From: Schistocephalus solidus
Lineage: Eukaryota > Platyhelminthes > Cestoda > Diphyllobothriidea > Diphyllobothriidae
Direction of reading: 5' to 3'
Assembly (NCBI GenBank): GCA_017591395.1
Contig: WEDG01006427.1
Span: 1 to 64,000, forward strand
Length of the DNA stretch: 64,000 nucleotides
In this document: positions 1 to 12,640 of the stretch, piece by piece
Layout: every line of letters begins with the position of its first letter
How positions within the stretch are numbered: the first letter of the stretch is position 1
The notes under the pieces: model-generated
What the model saw: only the letters and a program-made list of their open reading frames with translations
Told to the model about the DNA's origin: nothing
The model's database searches: none
Translations under genes and position numbers: made by a program

Positions 1-73
1 GTGTTTCGCCGATGTTTCTGCTGCTGCGTGATGCAGCAACGAGGGGTTCGGCTCCTCAGTGTGTCCCCCAGTG
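1..73 (-). ncRNA. Hammerhead ribozyme, cut by the window edge (unit 1)
   Basis: On the minus strand the core CTGAGGA (53-59) is followed by helix II arm GCCGA (48-52), a long loop, the partner TCGGC (8-12) and GAAAC (3-7). The cleavage site and the 3' strand of helix I lie to the left of the window. The helix I 5' strand reads ACACA here rather than the CCCA of intact units, so helix I may be weakened unless the missing side compensates. Confidence 0.65.
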
Positions 74-335
74 TTCTCTATGCGGTTTCAGGTATATGGA
101 CTCCAGAGAATAATCAAGGAAATAATTTCTGAAATTATTAAGTGCAGGACATGGCAGTCAGGTGATTCGGACATGACTTTTTAGGGTCAGACCCGAAATT
201 TCAATGAACATTTGGCCAGACAATCAACCACTGTGAAATAACCACGTAATGCCCATTCTACAAACAAATAGTACTACAAGTAGTATGAATCTTATATGGC
301 AAAGACGTTTTACCTTACTTCCGACATAGATACTA

Positions 336-425
336 GATAAAAGCCCAGGCACGTGGTTCGCCGATGTTTTCTGCTGCTGTGTGACACAGCAACGAGGGTT
401 CTGGCTCCTCAGTGGGTCCACCAGC
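336..425 (-). pseudogene. Decayed hammerhead ribozyme (unit 2)
   Basis: Same position in the unit as the intact ribozyme at 1045-1133. The CTGAGGA core and the CCCA/TGGG helix I survive, but the GAAA core has become GAAC and helix II reads GCCAG against TCGGC, so one pair is lost. It is predicted inactive. Confidence 0.65.
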
Positions 426-690
426 ATTCTCTATGCGGTTTCTGGTATATGGACTCCAGAGAATAATCGGGTAAATAATTTCTGAAATTATTAATTGCAG
501 GACATGGAGTCAGATGATTCGGACATGACGTTTTAGGGTCAGACCCGAAATTTCAATGAACATTTTGGTCGAAGACAATCAACCACTGTGGAATAACCAC
601 GAAATGCCCATTCTACAAACAAGAAGTACTACAAGTAGTATGAATCTTATATGACAAAGACTTTATACCGTACTTCCGATATAGATACTA

Positions 691-779
691 GCTAAAAGCC
701 CAGACACGTGTGTCGTTGATGTTTCTGCTGCTGTGTGACACAGCAACGAGGGGCTAAGCTCCTCAGTGGGTCCCCCAGC
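691..779 (-). pseudogene. Decayed hammerhead ribozyme (unit 3)
   Basis: The CTGAGGA core, the ACGT-GTC cleavage segment and the CCCA/TGGG helix I are kept, but GAAA has become GACA and helix II (GCTTA against TCAAC) no longer pairs well. It is predicted inactive. Confidence 0.6.
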
Positions 780-1044
780 GTTCTCTATGCGGTTTCTGGT
801 ATATGGACTCCAGAGAATAATTGGGTTTATAATTTCTGAAACTATTAAATGCAGGATATGGCGTCAGGTGATTTGGACATGACTTTTTAGGGTCAGACCC
901 GAAATTTCAATGAACATTTGGGTCGAAGACAATCAACCACTGTGGAATAACCACGTAACGCTCATTCTACAAACAAGTAGAACTACAAGCATTATGAATC
1001 TTATATGGCAAAGACCTTATACCGTAGTTCTGACATAGATACTA

Positions 1045-1133
1045 GCTAAAAGCCCAGACACGTGTTTCGCCGATGTTTCTGCTGCTGTGTGACACAGCAA
1101 CGAGAGGTTCGGCTCCTCAGTGGGTCCCGCAGC
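1045..1133 (-). ncRNA. Intact type I hammerhead ribozyme (unit 4)
   Basis: Read on the minus strand: helix I 5' strand CCCA (1121-1124); core CTGAGGA (1114-1120), which fits C3-U4-G5-A6-N7-G8-A9; helix II arm GCCGA (1109-1113) pairing perfectly with TCGGC (1069-1073) and including the conserved G10.1-C11.1 pair; core GAAA plus C (1064-1068); a minimal helix III, ACGT (1060-1063); cleavage triplet GTC (1057-1059); and helix I 3' strand TGGG (1053-1056). An outer AGC/GCT pairing (1045-1047 with 1131-1133), separated by a U-rich strand facing a G-rich strand, may extend helix I. The 35-nt loop II holds a 7-bp hairpin, TGCTGTG/CACAGCA. Helix I is the open end, so this is type I. Cleavage of a tandem transcript would release a unit of about 354 nt. 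Activity is predicted, not shown. Confidence 0.86.
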
Positions 1134-1398
1134 GTTCTCTATGCGGTTTCTGGCATATGGACTCCGGAGAATAATCGGGTTAATAATTTCTGAAATTATT
1201 AAGTGCTGGACATGGAGTCAGGTGATTTAGACTTGACTTTTTAGGGTCACACCCGAAATTTCAATGAACACTTGGGTCGAAGACAATCAACCACTGTAGA
1301 ATAACCACGTAATACCCATTCTACAAACAAGTAGTACTACAAGTAGTATGAATCTTATATGGCAAAGACGTTATACCGTACTTCAAACAGAGATACAA

Positions 1399-1485
1399 GC
1401 TAAATCTCGGACACCTGTTTCATCGATGTTTCTTCTGCTGTGTGACACAGCAACGAGGGTTCGGCTCCTCAGTGTGTCCCCCAGC
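1399..1485 (-). pseudogene. Decayed hammerhead ribozyme (unit 5)
   Basis: CTGAGGA (1466-1472) and GAAAC followed by a GTC triplet are present. Helix II (GCCGA against TCGAT) has lost pairs and helix I (ACACA against CCGAG) does not pair. It is predicted inactive. Confidence 0.6.
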
Positions 1486-1571
1486 GTTCTCTATGCGGTT
1501 TCTGGTATATAGACTCCAGAGAATAATCGGGTTGATAATTTCTGAAATTATCAAGTGCAGGAGATGGACTT

Positions 1572-3250
1572 TTTACCAGCTACCAGAAACCCCATCAAAT
1601 AAATCACATCAATAATAAAGGAAGACTGCTATGGCAGCTAAACGGCCACTGTTTTCTATTCACCTTTTCAGCCTTAATATCACCTTTTTGCACTTAGTTA
1701 TTCTACCATCTTTCAGATGGTTCCCTGTTGATAGCTCCTTCATATGTTAGGTAGATTTGGATCGCCCTAATACGCCAATCAGACTACCCTGCGCTTTCTT
1801 TATTCTTATAACTGCTCGCTCTATCCGCAGACAAAGACTGCCTGCCAGAGAAACGAGAGCCTCGGTTGCGTGGTGCTGTTTACTCCTTGATTTAAAATCA
1901 GGTGCTTTGCGTTTTCTGTGCGCATCTGTCTGCTGACCATATTTAAGTGCTAATCGAGTGAGGCTGACTGAACGAGCAAATTTTGGTAAGCCCACCATAG
2001 TCGACTTTTCCGGCTGTCTTCTCTGGAGGTGGCACTTTTCAAGTATACTACAGCCCCACACACGAAACAGAAGCAGTCAGAGAATATGAAGTCTTCTGTA
2101 ATATCATTTTTCATCTTCTTATAAGCAAAGAGTGAGTACCTCAGCCAAAGTCCTATCAAGTGACGACTTATACGGACATTGAGCAGCGGTGTACGGATAA
2201 ATTGCTATTAAACACTCAGGCGTCGCGCAATTACCCCCCACCTCCAGTCCTCCAGGTGATAAATTGGGTTTGCCGAAAATACTGAAAACTTCCTGCTGTA
2301 TGCACGGTAAACGCCGGATGCTGAATGGAAAAACCAAGCGTTTCATGCCACCAGCTGGCTCGTTACCGTTCACGAGGGAGGCGTGGATACCGTACTTCCT
2401 GTTTAAGACACCGGCAGACTGACCTGTGCTCTACATTGTTCAAAGTGCACCGCAAACTGACAACAGCACCTGACTGCCAGAAGGTAATGAGCCTTGACTT
2501 AGGCGTTTGGGACTACCCCCTGTTTAGGCTTTCCGCGGAATTTCCGCATTTCCCTCGAATGGCGGTGTAAAAGTAAATTTAATGCTGATTGGACCACCTT
2601 ATGACATGATTGTATATGGGCGCGCGAAGAGTGAAAGCCTACCCAGCGACATCCGGAGTTGCTCTGCAAGATGGTTTTCGTTTCATTTACTGCAGTTTTC
2701 ACATGGGCCACTCCTGGTAGGCATGTTTACCCTTCAGTTCAGGATTTATAGAATTCAGTGACATCTATGCGAAATAATTTCGATGGCAATCAACCGAAAC
2801 TTATAGAACAATCAGCATGGAAAATTAAACGACTATCTCAAAACTTATGCACATTTCCAACAGATAACAATTGCAGTATGCCCGCTTATTTTCCTGGGCG
2901 AGGAAGCAGAGATTAAAAAGGCAGGTGCTCTAACGGACGCTTTTCAGTTGACTGAAATTGGCTTAAACATTCTGCATGTACAGATGAAAGTTATTTTCCA
3001 AAAAAATATTATTCTGTTAAGCCAACAGACTGCGTCCTATGCTCTCGAAATCACCCGTTGGATTTTAACTATCCTCTTTGTTTCACACTTTCAAAATTTA
3101 ACATCAAACTATAACAGGACAAAAGATAATCAACGCCTAAAACAACCATAAGCTACGTCTACCGTGCTTCCTTCACCTTCTCCCATAGGTAAGTCAAATT
3201 AATTGGTCCTTTTCGATAGGACATGATGATAGGTATCTCCTGTCCCCGTT
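1572..3250. other. No gene recognised
   Basis: Unique-looking sequence right of the satellite. Open frames are short, overlap on both strands and match nothing I recognise. Confidence 0.5.
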
Positions 3251-3251
3251 T

Positions 3252-3300
3252 TTCAGGTGACCTTGTGCTAAATCCCAGAAAGGTTAGGGTTAAATGAGAA
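3252..3300 (+). repeat. Telomere-like/TIR family, short copy (T1)
   Basis: A flank of the type AGGTGACCTTGTGCTAAAT runs directly into GGTTAGGGTTAAA. The same flank borders the longer telomere-like arrays elsewhere in the window, so this is a truncated copy holding one flank and about two hexamers. Confidence 0.6.
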
Positions 3301-5065
3301 GTAGACATGATCACTGGGCAAAATCAGCTTTATTCGTCTCATGTGTTGTCTTCCTGCTCGAACCGAGCCTCAGACAGAGCATGAGGTGCTGGTACTCCAT
3401 GCGAAAGTGACTGCAGTGTCAGTTAGCCAGATAGTTTCTCCATAATTGTGTCAATATCCAACAAGGGTGATGCAATTTCAGCGATTAGCAGGTCGAATCC
3501 AGGTCATCGCACCAAGGGCAAGTATCCTCGATAAGGGGGAAAGCTGCTACTTATCGTAAATATTGCGTAAAATACTGCAATCTCTAGTGTATTAATTATC
3601 CATACCTGACGCTGTTTCTGATGATGTGTTCTAGCATGAATCTGAACCATCAGGCGAATGAAACTCCTATTCCAGCAATCTCATCTAATTATTCTAAACT
3701 ACCTCCTTTTATTTGCATTTTCCCTTGTATCTGCCTGAAAGTTAATTCAAGGCAACCTTTTACTACTGGGGCATGTAATCCTGTGCCTAACGGGACTTTC
3801 CAGCAACAACATGACGACTCCAGGTCTCATGTGTTCCAGGGTCTCACAGCTTGCCCACAAGTGCGCTCCAGCAGTTTCAACAGCAGACGGAGCGCAAAAA
3901 TGGTCAGACAGGAGGACATTCAATTTTACGTTGAGTTGCATCTTTTTTTTCTTTTAATTTCTTTTCTTTTTCTTTTCTTTTTGTTTTTTTCTTTGTTACC
4001 CACTGTTTTGCTAGAATGTATGCAGTCCCTTCTTAGCCCACTCTCCTGCAAATATTGTACTGCTATTTTCAGTCGAACTTAAGCAAATTTCCCAATGACA
4101 ACTGAAAGCTTCGAACGTCATTCAGAAACTTTACTCTTTTTATTTGTTCGTCTTTCCTCCATGACCTCTGCTGGGGCAGTTATTAGCCACAGCTTGTCTT
4201 ACCAAATCGAGTGTCTGAGTAATAAGGTTAACAAGGTAGAATTTCGCCGGCTGTTACCCCGACTGGCATAAGTCAGAAGTCGTTCGAGTCGTACCAATAA
4301 TTTAAGTCATCATTTATCTTCTGTAAGTTCTTACTCTACTTCTTGGCCAAGACGGACTCGTAAGAATCCTTGTGTCACGCTTGATTTAAGATCCATGCTG
4401 CTGCGTAGTAGGGACTCGTGAATGAAATTCAGTTACCAATGTTTCCAAAAAATAATTATCTTTGTTGCCGTTGAAAGCAGAATGTCAGTCAGAAATCACT
4501 ATACGGCTGTGTTTGAGAATTTAATTACATTTTAAAGTATATTTATTACAATGTTTAAATTTCTATCCAATCACACGCCACGGAAGTAATGTGCCGAAAT
4601 TAACGTCTGCATGCGATAAAAAATACCAATTTCGATGCCACATCATACATTTCCATGGAAATTTGAAGAGGACCGCAGATAATCCATACCACCTAATTAA
4701 CTGCGACGGACGACTATTGAAATGCACTCGATTTGACCGCAGAATCTCTTGATATGCACCTGTATAAGTTGAGTGGTTTATACAATGTTTAAACACCTGA
4801 CGAAATGTTGTGCAAACAGTTACAAAAGTTAGATAACAAAATTGTGTCATTCTCGCGGAATTTGATGTGCTTCATAAATATATATATGCAGAACGATACT
4901 ACCGTCAAAGTCAAGCGTCTCGCTTATCTTTGTAGGCATACTAGCCGCTGTAGATCTGCTGGTTGGGATTGAGAGGGCACCTAAATGCCCAATCGGGAAG
5001 ATTGTGTCTTGAAACGCGACTGGCGAGTGGTCGTTTAGTATTTGTATTATACCCTAATCATAACC
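3301..5065. other. No gene recognised; pyrimidine tract
   Basis: Contains a T-rich pyrimidine run at about 3943-3998. The longest open frame (3621-4082, 153 codons) runs through this tract and has no recognisable domain, so I do not call it a gene. Confidence 0.5.
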
Positions 5066-5067
5066 GA

Positions 5068-5205
5068 CATGACAATGTGCCCGTGACTCAAGGGTTAGGG
5101 CGTTGAACTTCTAACTCAGGGATTGCAAAACCTGGGCTTGTTTGTGACCAACTGATGGTGACGGGCAATAAGCCAAAAACGGCAAAGCCAGTCTTCCTTT
5201 ATTTG
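5068..5205 (+). repeat. tRNA-headed SINE, 5' part
   Basis: A tRNA-like head (A-box-like segment with GGGTTAGGGCGTTGAACTTC) is followed by the family body, an 'accaactgatggtgacgggcaa' motif and AATAAGCCA. It is truncated at its 3' side, where the oppositely oriented copy at 5238-5612 begins. Confidence 0.6.
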
Positions 5206-5237
5206 TTGGTACCGCTTAACTGAACATACTACTACTT

Positions 5238-5612
5238 GCAGTTCAACGGCCTACGAGGGCTCTAGATCGAACCACAAGGCACAAGGGGAAGGCGTGTCCC
5301 ATGATCGGCCAACGCTTTCTTACCATATACATTAAAAATGTTAGGTGGGCGTTCACGATCGCATGACGGGACATACCCGTCCAGATAGTGCCTTGAGGCT
5401 CACTCGTGAATCCCGCCAGTGGCCACACAACCGCTAGCAGTATAGGTAGAAGAACATTACTGACAAGGACCAGAGAGACTGGAGTGACCATGTTTGGCCT
5501 ATTAGCCATCATCCGCCATTCATAACCAACTCCATGTGCCGCAGCACCCGAGGGTTGAAGCCATGACCCAATGCGTGTAAGTCCAATGCTTTAGCCCATT
5601 GCACATCAGGCT
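5238..5612 (-). repeat. tRNA-headed SINE, near full length
   Basis: On the minus strand the order is a degenerate tRNA-like head, then GAGTTGGTTATGAATGGC, TAATAGGCCA, a stretch on ATGTTCTTCTACCTATACTGC, GTGAGCCTCAAGGCAC, and a tail ending in a TTGTGGTTCGATC motif. The same blocks recur in the same order at 5985-6385 (+) and 17935-18235 (+). The family is about 370 bp long. Short open frames across it are not genes. Confidence 0.75.
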
Positions 5613-5639
5613 CGTTGCCCTGCCGGTTTTAACCCCGAA

Positions 5640-5965
5640 TATGAACAAAGACAGTCGCCTACAGTTAAAAAACAAATTAATACCCATTTTACAAACAAAG
5701 TGTCCTGTAAGTAGTGTACTGTTCATATTGAAAAGTTTTATACGGTATTCATGGCCTGTGTACTAACTGAAAGCTAAGGCGCAGGTTTCGACGATGTTCC
5801 TATAGGTGTGAGCGGTTCAGGTCATCGGTAGGTCCTCAGCGTTCTTGATGTGGTCTCCAGTTAATGCAATCTTCCGCACAAGCTAGGTGACAATTTCAGA
5901 AATGATTAAGCGAAAGACAGAGTTACATGTCTCTGACATGACTTTAGGCCTATGCAGACTGGAAT
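5640..5965. repeat. Diverged copy of the 354-bp satellite unit
   Basis: Matches the unit in order: CCCATTTTACAAACAA, TAGTGTACTG, TTATACGGTATTC, TACTAACTGAAAGC, a degenerate ribozyme region, TCCTCAGCGTTCT and TGACAATTTCAGAAATGATT. The ribozyme core is destroyed. It is a single, old copy. Confidence 0.65.
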
Positions 5966-5984
5966 GGTTTTTTTCTGACGTATT

Positions 5985-6385
5985 AGGCATTATTAGCCAG
6001 TCAGACCAGAGCCAAGGCTTTCCAACCTCTGAGTTTCAAACCCACGTTTGTCTCCTTTCTATTAGGTTGTGTTTTCAAGCCCCTGGAGTTGGATTTAACT
6101 GGCCAATGCTGGCTAATTAACCAGAAATGCTCCCTGCAGTCCCTCTTATCCTTGTCATTAATGTGCTTCTACCTATACTGCTGGTCTCTGTGCGGTTTGA
6201 AGCTGGATTCAAGAGTGAGCCTCAATGCACAATGGGACTAGTATGTCCCGTGACGCGATCTTTGAACGCCCATCTACCATTATTAATGCATGTGGTAGGA
6301 TGGCATTCGCAATCTGCTCATGGGACACGCCCTCCCGTTTTGCCTTGTGGTTCGATCTGTGATCCACAGGCGCTGCTGGTTTTGA
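5985..6385 (+). repeat. tRNA-headed SINE copy
   Basis: Contains GAGTTGGATTTAACTGGC, TAATTAACCAGAAATG, GCTTCTACCTATACTGCTGG, GTGAGCCTCAATGCAC and TTGTGGTTCGATC, the same block order as 5238-5612 but on the plus strand. A 100-codon open frame from 6127 lies wholly in this repeat and is not a gene. Confidence 0.75.
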
Positions 6386-6389
6386 TTGG

Positions 6390-9311
6390 TAATATTACCC
6401 TTGGTGGATTCACGCTAATAAATCGGTAGAAAATGCTTGCCCTTGTAAGGTGTCCGTTGACAAAAAACGGCGTTTGAGGATAAATGCTGTTGTCAACAGT
6501 AATTCAATATGAAAGGAATGTAAATTATCGGTTTTATTTCAGTGTTGGTCTGGGTTACTCTTGCTGTTCAAGATGCTGTTAACCAAACATTTTGCAATCC
6601 ATTGAGCTTTCGACTATGCTAATTTCGGTTTCATAGGTTCACGCATTTGACATTATTGGCAAGATTTTTTAACTCAGTTTTGTCTGTGAGTTCAAAGAAC
6701 TCCTCCTTGTTTAAGTAAACAGGTACAACCTCAGATAATCTGGTATGTCCATAGGAAATTAGGTATATATTTTTGTTAAGTGAACGATACAGCATCTGTC
6801 GTACTTAGCCTGCTAGTGTCGAACATTCTTACTTTACCTACCAACTTTTTTCAGTATGACTAGCACCTGTTTGAAGAACTTAGTATCAGGATATAGAGAC
6901 GAAAATTAACTAATTCAAGTGTCCTTGTACCCAATCTCCATATGGAGAATTCGGGAGATTGTTATGTTGTTTTCCATTGCAGGAAAGGTTCAATGTCATT
7001 TGGATAATACACCGCTCTTACACAGTGTCAAAGCGTTCCGTAATAATTTTGCTTTTGGTGTATCAGGAAAGTCATAAACTGGATCACATTTGGCCCCATT
7101 TTTCTCAAATGCCACTGGAGAGCACATCTCACTAGAGCGTTATTTAGAAAGAAGTTATCTGCCCAAAGGCGATTTGTGAGCAAAAATTCGTGAAACATTG
7201 ACTGAAATTCCTAGGAATGCCTTTCAACCATAAAAATTACTTATGTAGCGTTTCCATATAGTACACCATGTGAAATGTTATCGAGCAACATCAAAAAACT
7301 ATTGCAGAGCAGCTATAAAGGAAAAGTCCTCGCAAATCTCGGCCAGAAATTTGATAGCAATTGGCTTTATGATTCTTTAGTTGCTTTATTTTTGATATCT
7401 TAAAGAGACAGCAATTTCCTTTGCACGTTCACTTGACATCACATTGAAGTCTGTCTAACATTTCGTAAACTAAATTTTGGCTCCGCCAGGTAACTGTACA
7501 CATCGGAAGCATTCCATAAACTCGGTACTTATGACCGATAATTTACTATCCTACGATTACGCCTTTGTGATTTCATCCAAACGAACTTCAATTGTAAACA
7601 CTCAAAATTCGGGACGCAAGATAAAAGTCCGCCATTTGGTTACTAAAAAAACCTTCTTTTTCTAACAAATAATTATTTATTTATATATTTTTCCATTCCT
7701 TGGTTGGTTGGCAGTGTAGAATTTTAGGAATGCGGCATCAAACCGCGACCACACAGATGGCGGTGGCAGCACTTGTCGCGTCCTTTCGATGCGTAATACT
7801 GCGTAACTGTGTTGACTATTTGCTCGCAGGATTCTAGGAATAATTTTACCTTCCATTACCTCTCTTAGTTGTAAGCGGTTATTTCTTAGAAATTTTTACT
7901 CAGGCTTCTTTCTTGCTTCAAATAGGTAATAGTCACATATTTAAAAGGGCGCTACTGGCGTTCGTAAGTAGGTATGACTTTGTCATATTATCTGCTATAT
8001 GCTCTGTAATGCACTTGCCTACAATCGCACCACGAATGACAAACTGTCGTAGACTGTCATGCCATTATGGCCAGGTTTGTTGTATTCCCGAAAAAAGTTT
8101 ACGCTAGCCAAACAAGCACTGTAAGCGGTGTGCCGAACAGCATAATACTGACATAAATCTTATCTTAAGAATGAAATTGGAAAATATTTTTCGGGTGAGA
8201 TCGCAAACCCAGGTGACTAGAAACAACAAGTAACGTTCCAATATCGTTTCGCTGAACAGCCTGCCAGCAACGTATGCAAATTATACCTTTAACTCCATAG
8301 CTACTTTATCCAATAGTGCAGATTAAAATTAACACTCGTTTTTGATTATGCATCATCAGGTCATGTACAATGGGATACCTTTCACTAGTCTACCATCATG
8401 AATACTCTTTGGCCTGATGATAAATAAATTTAAACGTGTGTTCGCTGAGTTGGACTTCGCGAATCTTTAAGTTGGTATTATCGCAGAAATACCCCGTAAA
8501 TATGTATCATTTCATTTGATAACATGGGAAAATTCGGCTCTAACCACCTGAGATACGTTTGCTCTACTGAAGCCTCACTATTGCTGTCGTGGGTTCCAAT
8601 CCCACCTATGCTACCCAGTATGCCAAAATGGGGTTGAATTAATAATGCAAATCTGCCAGAAATAATTAATAAGTATGCGAGTCCAGTATCCATCGGATGG
8701 ATTCTATACTGATTGCGTAGGAAATTCTATTTGGGCATCTAGCATATTGTATCAAAATTTGTGGATTTCATATGCTACGGTAGGTTAGACGGGTAAATTG
8801 GCATACGTGTGATTAAATGTATGGCTTCCAGTGGGTACCTCGCAACTCAGGTGGCAAGGGTTCTAACTGTACCCAAGGTTTCCAAAATACATGCATTATG
8901 TTTATTCTGAGGAAAGATACCTTGCCCTGAAACTTGTCTTCAAAGTAATTATAGGGCTCTTAAGAAACTGAATGAATATTCAACATGCCGATCCTTTATG
9001 GAAATAATGATCATAATATTTGTTGTGGAAAGCCTTTTGGGGGCCAAAACACTCCCTTTCTTAAGTAACCACAAAAGGAAGTGAACCAATCACTATTTAA
9101 ACAATTTAGTGCAAATGAATATTCACGTGGCTTTAAGGGATAAGGGGTAGAAATGCCTTAAAAACAGTCTTTTTTATACGAGCAACAGGTAAGGTGCACA
9201 GGATGCTATGCAAGAATTACTTCTGAAACTTGTGCTTGTTAAACTTATGTTAAATTCAACTAAGCAAGCATTCGCATTCAGCAACGTCTAGAAAACCATT
9301 GGTTAAATGAT
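6390..9311. other. No gene recognised
   Basis: AT-rich sequence with only short open frames. A B-box-like GGGTTCCAATCCC at about 8588-8600 has no properly placed A box, so I do not call a tRNA. Confidence 0.5.
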
Positions 9312-10283
<972 letters not shown>

Positions 10284-10640
10284 TATGAATATCAGACCAA
10301 CCCTCAGTTTTCGGCTCAAAGCAGACAATACCGGTACCAGCACGTGCACATCCAGCTCTTTCGTGGTTGGATTGAAAATTTAGTACATGAGAGAGTTGTT
10401 TCCACCTTTCACTAAAAGTACATGGAGAGTATCCTAAACTGTTTGGCAATCAGAATTCCAGGAGTGTTCTAGTCACAATTTGAGTATAAAAATGTTTGAA
10501 ATTGGGTTACTTTTTTTCAAGTTGCTGTCAAATTATCGCGCCAATAGTAATGGAAGTAGCATACTGGGTAGGCACAGTAAGAATAATACTATGATTATCA
10601 CTAAAAGTAGTAGTAGTGGGAGTAGTAGTAGTAGTAGTAT

Positions 10641-10733
<93 letters not shown>

Positions 10734-10787
10734 AAGTAGTAGTAGACAGTAGTAGTAGTGAGTAGTGAGTAGTAGTAGTAGTAGTAG

Positions 10788-10867
<80 letters not shown>

Positions 10868-10877
10868 TAGTAGTAGT

Positions 10878-10934
<57 letters not shown>

Positions 10935-11200
10935 ATCTTTGCAGTAACAAGACCAAGGGTTTTCTGATGATTTTTTTGATCGTCTATACATGGATCCTAA
11001 ATTTAACCCTAATAATACATTGCCCCGAAGAGAACCTCGTTATATTTAAGTCCCTTAAAACCTGTGCTCTTTAAAGATAGCGGAAAGTAGAGTGATATTC
11101 TCCTCTTCTCGTCGGTGAGCCGTAAACGTTCGCACAAAGCCTTACTGGTGTCGAGTTATTTGTGGCAAAGGGGCAAGTGAGGCTAATAATCTTGCTTGTT
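10284..11200. repeat. Tandem segmental duplication, copy 2 (about 917 bp)
   Basis: Repeats copy 1 (offset 972 bp at the start). It is shorter mainly because its GTA tract is shorter and more interrupted. It ends near GGCTAATAATCTTGCTTGTT, the equivalent of the copy 1/copy 2 junction. Confidence 0.9.
10606..10934. repeat. (GTA)n microsatellite, about 330 bp
   Basis: Second copy of the triplet tract, with single-base slips around 10745-10790 and 10875 that shift the triplet phase. Confidence 0.97.
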
Positions 11201-12229
11201 GGGAAACCTCATCACCTGGAGAGCCAGAAACCTGGCGCTTCTGAACTTTTAAGGGTGCTGACAACCCCTGATATGCTTAGAGCGTAGACCGTGGGCCATA
11301 GTCAAGCCCACGGTCGAAGGCAGTAATTTGGCCCAGGTGTCGTGAAGTTATACAGTGTCATTCTGCAGCCGCCACCTCCCAAGTTAACTGCTACCCTACC
11401 CAATTCATTTCAGTGTTTTTTTAAGGGAAGAACAGCTGATTTCAAAGCCGCAATGCCCTCACTAGCGAATGAGGACAAAAAGCCGTCCAGGACTGATTGC
11501 GCCGGACTTAGATACTGTCACCACAACATCAAATTTGCCGCTGCCTCTGCGTCAGCATGTGGCGTTAGGGAGGCAAACTCTATCCCAAACTTTAATCTGC
11601 GCGTGAGTAGATTTACGCGGAGCAACCGCGCCGCACAATGGGGTAGGAGAGAGGAGCTCACAATGTTTGTTTTTCTTGATGGCCTTAATTTGGGACTCCT
11701 GTAGGACATTGCTGTTAGGAAGACCACAAGAAGAGTATGTGAGAACATCTGCGACTGAAAGTGAATAAGCCACGGGTTGAATAGCCTTCAACTATATTTT
11801 TGACCAACAACTTGTAATTGTTCCTGCCCTGTACACAGCCAAGCATAGCATTCTTTTTTAAAAATAAAAAACCATTTAGCTAAACAAATTAAAGTAAATG
11901 ACGGGGTATTATCGAGGTTTTAGCGTTTCTAGGGTTATCGCCAAACTGTTATATGCTAACCAATGTTTAAAAAAATTTAGTATTCAGATCTTTGGTCAAG
12001 TATAAGTAGGTATATAATATGGAAATCCAAGGCAAAGTTGACCGCTTATAATAAGTGCTGCAATCGGACCATAATGGTTAAGGAACTTCACGGATGATTC
12101 TAAAGGCTAAGGATGAGCCACCTATACTTCATAACCTCCATTATGCGCATACATAACACATGGGCAGTATATCTGGCTTGTGTGGAAACGTAGTATGTAG
12201 CGTGAAGGATAAATCACGTGTGTGGCGCG
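11201..12229. other. No gene recognised
   Basis: Holds a 120-codon open frame (11342-11704, +) with overlapping frames on the other strand. There is no recognisable domain and I regard it as chance. Confidence 0.45.
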
Positions 12230-12640
12230 CGCAGATGGGCACTCTTACTCCGTCAGCCACTTGCGTCTAATGGCCACATCCGATGGTCGATCGACATCGG
12301 TACATGGGACAGGAAGGAGCGAGAGTGAGGTCAATGTTGGGCACTCCGTCCCCAGGGCACTTCAGCACACTTCCTCATAGCCAACAAGTTTACAGGATGT
12401 TAAACTATCACGTAGCGCTGAAAGCAATGACTCAGATGGTTGCCACCAATTTAGTCATCTCAGGATGGAAAGTCAGGATGCCGTGGCTCCAGCTCAATGT
12501 AGTCTCTATGGCATTCCCACTTAGTGGGCATCCGGCCGCTCCTTTCGTGTTTCTGTGCAAATCCAACGAGAATCAGGCGTCTGCAACACGCGCAGGTGTA
12601 AGCCACTGATCCCGATCACGCCTCCGGTCTTACTGATGGT
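12230..12640 (+). repeat. GC-rich dispersed repeat (family R), diverged copy
   Basis: Shares with 60055-60475 the blocks CCGTGGCTCCAGCTCAATGT, TATGGCATTCCCACT, GGGCATCCGGCCGC and CGCCTCCGGTCTTACTGATG. The same family appears at 21560, 43610, 47920, 48215 and 59585. I see no coding capacity. Confidence 0.6.

Larger units (their letters stand above)
1..1571 (-). repeat. 354-bp tandem satellite encoding a hammerhead ribozyme (about 4.4 units)
   Basis: Five consecutive units are visible, with equivalent points at about 1, 353, 708, 1062 and 1415, a period of 352-355 bp. The first is cut by the window edge; the last ends near 1571, where unrelated sequence starts. Each unit is rich in short palindromes, including a perfect one around ATAATTTCTGAAATTAT and a GGGTC/GACCC pair. 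There is no long reading frame. The minus strand of each unit carries a type I hammerhead ribozyme or a decayed version of it (separate entries). Diverged copies lie at 5640-5965, 24384-24762, 25215-25765, 33130-33345, 62400-62770 and 63315-63430. The organisation resembles the Schistosoma Sm-alpha satellite and animal retrozymes, but the sequence does not look like Sm-alpha to me. It is probably a non-autonomous retroelement amplified in tandem; this is inference. Confidence 0.9.

Noticed and set aside
480..560. Plus-strand hammerhead in the 354-bp unit (CAGATGA near a GGGTC/GACCC-GAAA segment)
   Set aside because: U4 of the core is wrong and no helix II or I can be formed around it; the real ribozyme is on the minus strand elsewhere in the unit.
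3621..4082. 153-codon open frame
   Set aside because: Its second half is a pyrimidine tract giving Leu/Phe/Ser runs; no domain.
8545..8605. tRNA gene
   Set aside because: A B-box-like GGGTTCCAATCCC is present, but the A-box-like element nearby is on the opposite strand, so no cloverleaf can form.
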